Origin: Buchnera aphidicola (Meitanaphis flavogallis)
Lineage (GTDB): Bacteria > Pseudomonadota > Gammaproteobacteria > Enterobacterales > Enterobacteriaceae
Direction: 5' to 3'
Length of the DNA: 64,000 nt
NCBI GenBank assembly: GCA_039830035.1
Contig: CP140038.1
Coordinates: 310,001-374,000, forward strand
In this document: positions 59,079-64,000 of the stretch, piece after piece
How positions within the stretch are numbered: position 1 is the stretch's first letter
How the letters are laid out: every line of letters begins with the position of its first letter
Made by a program: the position numbers and the translations under genes
The notes under the pieces: model-generated
Database searches by the model: none
Told to the model about the DNA's origin: nothing
The model's input: only the letters and a program-made list of their open reading frames with translations

Positions 59079-60023
59079 ATGATAGATAAAATACTTCCTG
59101 TATCATTTTTATATACTACAAAAAAAAATATAGAACAAAGAATAGATAATTTCTTACGAAGTAAGTTTAAACAATTACCAAAAAATACAATTTATAAAAT
59201 ACTAAGAACAGGACAAATTAGAGTTAATAGAAAACGCGTAAAACCTAAATATAAATTGCAAATTGGAGATTTCATAAGAATTCCTCCCATGAAAGATATT
59301 GATATAAAAAAAAATAACACAAATGTAAATGCAAAATTATTTTCTTTATTATCTAATAATATCTTATATGAAGATAATTATCTACTAATACTAAATAAAC
59401 CTCCTGGAATAGCAGTACACAACGGAAGTGGTATTCACTGCGGAATTATAGAATATCTTAGAACATTGCGTGATGAAAACTCATATCTTGATTTAGTCCA
59501 TAGATTAGATAGAGGAACATCTGGTGTACTAATGATAGCTAAAAAACGCTCAATATTATGTGAATTACATAAACAACTACGAGAAAACAAAATTCAAAAA
59601 AAATATTTAGCTTTGGTACATGGAAATTGGCCAAAAAAATTGAAACATGTCTCTGTTCCTTTATTAAAAACTAAATCAAATTATGATCATATTGTTAAAA
59701 TAAATCATACTTTAGGAAAATTTTCAAAGACCTACTTTCAAATAAAACAACAATATACTAACAACACTTTGATGCTTATTACTCCAATAACTGGAAGAAC
59801 ACATCAAATCCGAGTTCACGCTCAATATGTAAATCATCCAATTGTTTTGGACAGAAAATATGGTAAAATCAACTTAGACAATTTGATTAAAAATAACGTA
59901 TCTACTCATAGAGTATTATTACACGCTAGTTCTATTAATTTTTTTCACCCCCAAAAGAAAATATTTATTCATGTAGTAGCACCTATGGATGCAGAATTTA
60001 AAACTATTTTAAAAAACCTTTAA
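59079..60023 (+). CDS. rluC: 23S rRNA pseudouridine synthase RluC
   Basis: Makes pseudouridines 955, 2504 and 2580 in 23S rRNA. The 314-residue product (E. coli 319) has an N-terminal S4-like domain (QRIDNFLRSKFKQLPKNTIYKILRTGQIRVN), the catalytic motif VHRLDRGTSGVLMIAK with the active Asp, and the C-terminal GRTHQIRVHAQYVNHPIVLD. Divergent from rne as in E. coli. Confidence 0.96.
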   Translation: MIDKILPVSFLYTTKKNIEQRIDNFLRSKFKQLPKNTIYKILRTGQIRVNRKRVKPKYKLQIGDFIRIPPMKDIDIKKNNTNVNAKLFSLLSNNILYEDNYLLILNKPPGIAVHNGSGIHCGIIEYLRTLRDENSYLDLVHRLDRGTSGVLMIAKKRSILCELHKQLRENKIQKKYLALVHGNWPKKLKHVSVPLLKTKSNYDHIVKINHTLGKFSKTYFQIKQQYTNNTLMLITPITGRTHQIRVHAQYVNHPIVLDRKYGKINLDNLIKNNVSTHRVLLHASSINFFHPQKKIFIHVVAPMDAEFKTILKNL

Positions 60024-60224
60024 AATGGTTAAATCCAATAAAATTATAGTATTTCTATAAGATTTTTTTAAATACAATTTATAATATACATATTACTTTT
60101 AGATATTTATTTTTCAGAAAATATTCCATAAAATATTTAATTTTACAGAAAGTTTTAATAACAATAATTTAGCAGTTTCAGTATATTTTAACTATATGAC
60201 ACTTTTTAAAAAATAGGAAACAAC

Positions 60225-60389
60225 ATGGCAGTACAAAAAAGTAAACCGACTCGTTCTAAAAGAGGAATGCGTAGATCTCATGATCACATAAAAGTCCCAG
60301 TATTATCTGTAGACAAAAAATCAGGAGAAACTCATATTAGACATCATATTACTAAAAAAAAATATTACAAAGGTATAAAAATATTTTAA
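60225..60389 (+). CDS. rpmF: 50S ribosomal protein L32
   Basis: Small ribosomal protein of 54 residues (E. coli 57), starting MAVQKSKPTRSKRGMRRSH and containing LSVDKKSGETHIRHHIT. AGGAAA lies 7 bases upstream. E. coli has yceD before it and plsX, fabH after it; none is present here, so rpmF stands 202 bases after rluC and 286 bases before fabD. Confidence 0.96.
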   Translation: MAVQKSKPTRSKRGMRRSHDHIKVPVLSVDKKSGETHIRHHITKKKYYKGIKIF

Positions 60390-60416
60390 TTTGTTAGTGT
60401 TTTATATATACAACAC

Positions 60417-60443
60417 ATAGTGCTGTTTAAAAAATAGCACTAT
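60417..60443 (+). terminator. 8-bp hairpin after rpmF
   Basis: ATAGTGCT (60417-60424) pairs perfectly with AGCACTAT (60436-60443) around an 11-base loop, 27 bases after the rpmF stop. It is followed by ATATATTT, a weak U tract. Likely a terminator separating rpmF from the fab genes. Confidence 0.5.
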
Positions 60444-60452
60444 ATATATTTA

Positions 60453-60485
60453 TATTATGTATGTATTATGTATGTATTATGTATA
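60453..60485. repeat. Three tandem copies of an 11-bp unit
   Basis: TATTATGTATG occurs three times in a row (60453-60463, 60464-60474, 60475-60485; the last copy ends in A). Short tandem repeats of this kind can arise by replication slippage; they lie in the 286-base rpmF/fabD spacer. Confidence 0.85.
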
Positions 60486-60675
60486 TAATGTATTGAAATA
60501 TACGAAACTACAATGTATATGTATATATAAAACGAATTAATTATTATTAAAATAACTCTATTTATTCTTTAGCATAAAATTTATTTTAATCAAAAAATAA
60601 ATTTATATTAAAAAAATAAAATAATTAAATATTAAATATTTATGTCTTATAATTATTATTGTAAAAGGAATATTA

Positions 60676-61554
60676 ATGTATTCACATTCCATACTCTTTC
60701 CAGGTCAAGAATTACAAAATATAAACATGTTATCATCTCTTATTAAAGAAAACAAAATTATAAAAAAAACTTTTGACGAATCTTCTGAATATGTTAAATA
60801 CGACTTAAATGCATTAATAAAAAGAAGTTCACAAGAAGAAATTAATAAAAATAAATTTAAATTATTGATTACCTTTACGTTGTCAATTGCTATGTATCGT
60901 TTATGGAATAACAAAAATAAAAAAAAATCAATTATATTAGCTGGACATAGTTTAGGAGAATATTCGGCATTGGTATGTTCACAATCATTAACGTTTCACG
61001 ATGCTATAAAACTAATTATTCTTCGAAAAAAATTTATGAAAGAATCCATGAACAATAAAAAAGGAGCTATGCACGCAATAATAGGATTAACAAAATCTAA
61101 AATTGAAAAAATATTAGAAGATTTCAAGTATACAAAATCAGTTTCAATAGCTTGTATCAATACTAAATATCAAATTGTTATTGCAGGAGAATTTTCTGTA
61201 GTTCATAAAGTCAGTGCTATTTGCAAAAAAAATGGTGCTAAAAAGATTTTTTCTCTTCCTATATCCCCTCCTTCTCACTGCATTTTAATGAAAAAAGCTT
61301 CTAAAAAGTTGTCAATAATACTTAATGAAATAAAATTTAGCAAACCTATGTTTCCAGTAATTAATAATGTCGATGCACGATGCGAAACTTCTATATCAGC
61401 TATCCGAAGAGCATTGGCAAAACAATTATGTAGTCCAGTACAATGGGTTAATACTATCATATATCTAATGTCTAATTATACATTAAAATTTATTGAAGTT
61501 GGACTAAATAACACATTAACTAATCTAAACAGATCTATAATAAAAATATTATAA
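60676..61554 (+). CDS. fabD: Malonyl-CoA-ACP transacylase
   Basis: Loads malonyl onto acyl carrier protein. The 292-residue product (E. coli 309) has the nucleophile S92 in LAGHSLGEYSALV, the arginine in LRKKFMKESM, and the active His in PPSHCILM; the C-terminal tail is shortened. The family N-terminal box GQGSQ reads GQELQ, so only the first GQ is kept. AAAGGA precedes the ATG. fabD, fabG and acpP form one series; fabH, fabF and plsX of the E. coli cluster are missing. Confidence 0.94.
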   Translation: MYSHSILFPGQELQNINMLSSLIKENKIIKKTFDESSEYVKYDLNALIKRSSQEEINKNKFKLLITFTLSIAMYRLWNNKNKKKSIILAGHSLGEYSALVCSQSLTFHDAIKLIILRKKFMKESMNNKKGAMHAIIGLTKSKIEKILEDFKYTKSVSIACINTKYQIVIAGEFSVVHKVSAICKKNGAKKIFSLPISPPSHCILMKKASKKLSIILNEIKFSKPMFPVINNVDARCETSISAIRRALAKQLCSPVQWVNTIIYLMSNYTLKFIEVGLNNTLTNLNRSIIKIL

Positions 61555-61619
61555 ATTAAATTTAACAAGACAATTAACTTCTTCTAAATTTTTTTAAAAA
61601 TAATTATTCAAAACTCATA

Positions 61620-62351
61620 ATGAACTTCAAAAAAATAGCATTAGTTACAGGAGCAAGTCATGGTATAGGAAAAGGAATTGCTAAAAAACTAGTAAATCAA
61701 GGAATCACAGTAATTGGAACCTCTAAATCACAGTATGGAAAAAACATAATCAATGATTACTTAAAAAATAAAGGTATGGGTATAATTCTTAATACTGCAA
61801 ATTGTAATTCCATTGAAAAAACTATAAAAAATATTTATAATAATTTTAAATACATCGATATATTGATAAATAACATAGGAATAGTAAAAGATAAATTATT
61901 AATTAATATGACAGATAAAGAATGGAATGATGTTATAAATATTAATTTAAATTCCATTTTTCACATATCCAAACCTATTGTCAAAAACATGACTAAAAAA
62001 AGAAAAGGAAAAATTATTACAATAGGATCAATTATGGGACATATAGGTAATCACGGGCAAACTAATTATTCTGCTTCTAAATCTGGATTAATAGGATTTC
62101 ATAGATCTTTAGCATTAGAAGTTGCTCATAAGGGTATTTGTATTAACATGATAGCACCAGGTTTTATTAAAACAAGAATGATAAAACATTTAACGCAACG
62201 CCAAATAAATAAATACTTATCAAAAATTCCTATGAAAAAACTTGGAACTATTGATGAAATTTCTGAAGTTGTTTTATTCTTAATATCTGATCGTATTAGT
62301 TATATTACAGGTCAAGTTATACATATCAACGGAGGGATGTACATGCCTTAA
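61620..62351 (+). CDS. fabG: 3-oxoacyl-ACP reductase
   Basis: NADPH-dependent short-chain dehydrogenase reducing beta-ketoacyl-ACP. The 243-residue product (E. coli 244) has the cofactor motif VTGASHGIGKGIA (9-21), NNIGI in the NNAG position, and the catalytic triad S137 (IGSIMG), Y150 and K154 (YSASK). NNIG in place of NNAG is a modest deviation. Confidence 0.96.
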   Translation: MNFKKIALVTGASHGIGKGIAKKLVNQGITVIGTSKSQYGKNIINDYLKNKGMGIILNTANCNSIEKTIKNIYNNFKYIDILINNIGIVKDKLLINMTDKEWNDVININLNSIFHISKPIVKNMTKKRKGKIITIGSIMGHIGNHGQTNYSASKSGLIGFHRSLALEVAHKGICINMIAPGFIKTRMIKHLTQRQINKYLSKIPMKKLGTIDEISEVVLFLISDRISYITGQVIHINGGMYMP

Positions 62352-62444
62352 ACTTTTAAAATATATTTAATAATATTTAAATTATTATATATATGTGGCA
62401 TATATTTTAAAAAACATTTTATTACATTAGCATAAGATATTTAT

Positions 62445-62681
62445 ATGAATAGCATAGAAAGAAAAGTCAAAAATATTATTTCGAAACAGTTAGGATTGAT
62501 AAAAAAAGAAATAAAAAACTCATCTTATTTATCGGAGGACCTTGGCGCAGATTCATTAGATCACGTTGAATTAATTATGACATTAGAAGATGAATTTAAT
62601 ATTGAAATTAAAGATCAAGAAGCAGAAAATTTAAATACAGTACAATCAATACTTGATTTTATAAAAAGTAAAATTTTATAA
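62445..62681 (+). CDS. acpP: Acyl carrier protein
   Basis: Carries acyl groups on a phosphopantetheine arm. All 78 residues match the family length; the arm attaches at S37 in DLGADSLDHVELIMTLEDEF. The protein is acidic despite the A/T bias. It lies 93 bases after fabG; in E. coli fabF follows, here tmk does. Confidence 0.97.
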   Translation: MNSIERKVKNIISKQLGLIKKEIKNSSYLSEDLGADSLDHVELIMTLEDEFNIEIKDQEAENLNTVQSILDFIKSKIL

Positions 62682-62762
62682 CATTTATTACTATTTTAAT
62701 TCAATACAACATTAAAAAATCGATATCTTACTGTTAAAAAATTAACTTGGAATATATATATC

Positions 62763-63398
62763 ATGTTAAATAGTAAATTTATAGTCATTGAAGGAATAGA
62801 AGGATCTGGAAAAACTACTATGTGCAATTTTACTAAACAATTACTATTTAAATATGGTGTAACTAATGTCATAAATCTCAGAGAACCAGGAAGTACTCCC
62901 TTATCTGAAAAAATAAGAAACTTAATTAAATACTCTACCAAAAATGAACATATTCATAGCGAAAGTGAACTATTATTAATTTATGCAGCTAGAATGCAAT
63001 TAATAAAATCAACCATTCATCCAGAACTGAAAAAAGGAACTTGGATAGTAATTGATAGATATACGTTATCTTCGTTAGCTTACCAAGGAGGTGGAAGAGG
63101 TATTAGTAAAAAAAAAATATTACTATTACAATCACTTTTTTTCAAAAATCCCATTCCTGATATAACACTTTATTTAGATGTTTACCCAGAAATTGGTTTA
63201 AAAAGAATTCAAAAAAGAAAAAATTTAGATCGAATAGAAAAAAATACATTAACTTTTTTTATTAAAGTAAGACATACATATTTAAGGTACATCAAGAATC
63301 GTCCTAACATTATTAAAATTAATGCTAATTACAATTTAAATATAGTAAAAAAAACATTTGAAAAAAAATTTTATTCTTGGTTTAAAAAAAATATATGA
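62763..63398 (+). CDS. tmk: Thymidylate kinase
   Basis: Phosphorylates dTMP to dTDP. The 211-residue product (E. coli 213) has P-loop EGIEGSGKTT (10-19), LREPGSTPLSEKIR, VIDRYTLSSLAYQGGGRG and the lid RKNLDRIEKN. Its stop overlaps the holB start as ATGA, so the two are translationally coupled, the E. coli order. Confidence 0.96.
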   Translation: MLNSKFIVIEGIEGSGKTTMCNFTKQLLFKYGVTNVINLREPGSTPLSEKIRNLIKYSTKNEHIHSESELLLIYAARMQLIKSTIHPELKKGTWIVIDRYTLSSLAYQGGGRGISKKKILLLQSLFFKNPIPDITLYLDVYPEIGLKRIQKRKNLDRIEKNTLTFFIKVRHTYLRYIKNRPNIIKINANYNLNIVKKTFEKKFYSWFKKNI

Positions 63399-64000
63399 AC
63401 CTATATCCATGGTTAGATATGCACTATTACAATATTATTTACCATTTGAAAAACAAAAAAAATAATCGTGCTATTATTTTAAACACATATAAAGGAATAG
63501 GAACTACTTCTCTGATAAAAAAAATCGGAATTTGGTTATTATGTATTAATCATATGAGCAATGGTTGTTTCTGCAATCAATGTCGAAATTGTCAACTAGT
63601 TAGCTCAAAACACCATCCTGATTGGTATAATATGAAACTATTTTCTCATAATAATATAATAGGAGTTGATACAGTAAGATGGCTATGTAATGAAATATTT
63701 AAAACACCTAAAATAAGTAAAAATAAAGTTATATACTTTCCTGATGCGTCACAATTAACAGAACACGGAACTAATGCTTTATTAAAAACACTAGAAGAAC
63801 CTCCGAAAAATACATATTTTCTATTAATAAACTACTTTTCTTATCCATTATTACCTACATTACGTAGTCGATGTACGCTATACAAGATTTCAATACCATC
63901 AGAAAATGTTAGCATCAATTGGTTAAAAAATAATCATCCTGAAATAAAAGAACACATCTTTAAAACTGCATTACGTGTTAACAAAGGATCACCTATCTAT
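63395..64000 (+). CDS. holB: DNA polymerase III delta' subunit, partial
   Basis: Subunit of the clamp loader. The first 202 codons are visible from ATG 63395; the frame is open to the window end. The start MNLYPWLDMHYYN matches E. coli MRWYPWLRP. The zinc cysteines are in NGCFCNQCRNCQL, followed by HHPDWY, GVDTVRWL, TNALLKTLEEPP and LRSRCTLYKI, all typical of delta'. As in the family the P-loop region is degenerate (TYKGIGTTSL), since delta' does not hydrolyse ATP. Confidence 0.95.
   Translation, partial: MNLYPWLDMHYYNIIYHLKNKKNNRAIILNTYKGIGTTSLIKKIGIWLLCINHMSNGCFCNQCRNCQLVSSKHHPDWYNMKLFSHNNIIGVDTVRWLCNEIFKTPKISKNKVIYFPDASQLTEHGTNALLKTLEEPPKNTYFLLINYFSYPLLPTLRSRCTLYKISIPSENVSINWLKNNHPEIKEHIFKTALRVNKGSPIY

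Noticed and set aside
1..64000. Mobile elements, CRISPR arrays, prophage or recent gene transfer
   Set aside because: No transposase, integrase, spaced direct-repeat array or region of foreign composition was seen; gene order is the ancestral Buchnera backbone.

Overview
The window is a 64 kb piece of the chromosome of an aphid primary endosymbiont, Buchnera aphidicola (Gammaproteobacteria). The evidence is the extreme A+T bias, the absence of any mobile element, phage gene or CRISPR array, proteins that align almost end to end with Escherichia coli, and a gene order matching the known Buchnera backbone (bio, lol, gapA, fldA, phrB, suc, pfkA, rpsA, aroA, serS, aspS, zwf, min, flg, rne, fab, tmk, holB). 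Several genes that I recall from Buchnera of pea aphid (mfd, ihfB, the flagellar hook genes) are missing from their expected places and the spacers are long. This points to a divergent, more eroded lineage; the host cannot be named from this sequence.

Layout. 1-4524: late biotin genes bioD (partial), bioB, bioA, then pgl. 5554-8694: lolC-lolD-lolE, the lipoprotein release ABC transporter. 9111-13260: gapA, fldA, phrB, ybgI. 13612-18175: sucA, sucB, pal. 18966-22474: glycolysis and glycerol uptake (gpmA, pfkA, glpF, tpiA). 22812-29288: a minus-strand block rpsA, cmk, aroA, serC, serS. 30048-36465: trxB, infA, aspS, znuB, znuC, mepM. 36510-39833: pykA and zwf, divergent. 40396-46262: htpX, yoaE, tsaB, minEDC. 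46263-49280: rsmC, tRNA-Leu, tRNA-Cys, tRNA-Ser, murJ. 50161-56384: a reduced flagellar rod/ring cluster flgA, flgBC, flgFGHIJ without flgD, flgE or flgK. 57302-60389: truncated rne, rluC, rpmF. 60676-64000: fabD, fabG, acpP, tmk and the start of holB.

Function. Carbon metabolism runs through lower glycolysis, the first step of the pentose phosphate branch (zwf, pgl) and 2-oxoglutarate dehydrogenase (sucAB). aroA and serC serve the amino-acid supply role of the symbiont. Envelope genes (lolCDE, pal, mepM, murJ, flgH) and min division genes show a retained Gram-negative cell wall. FldA can supply electrons to BioB.

Main observation: four genes (lolD, glpF, rsmC, rne) are each interrupted by a single one-base length error in a 9-10 base A or T run, while the rest of each reading frame is intact and carries family motifs. 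This fits rescue by RNA polymerase slippage at poly(A) tracts, a process reported for Buchnera. For rsmC and rne the true N-terminus lies upstream of the longest open frame and is easily missed. Other points worth attention are a GlpF with altered pore residues, an RNase E cut to its catalytic half, a flagellar operon without its hook genes but with an intrinsic terminator in their place, a GC-elevated small ORF before gapA, and a very strong hairpin between gapA and fldA.
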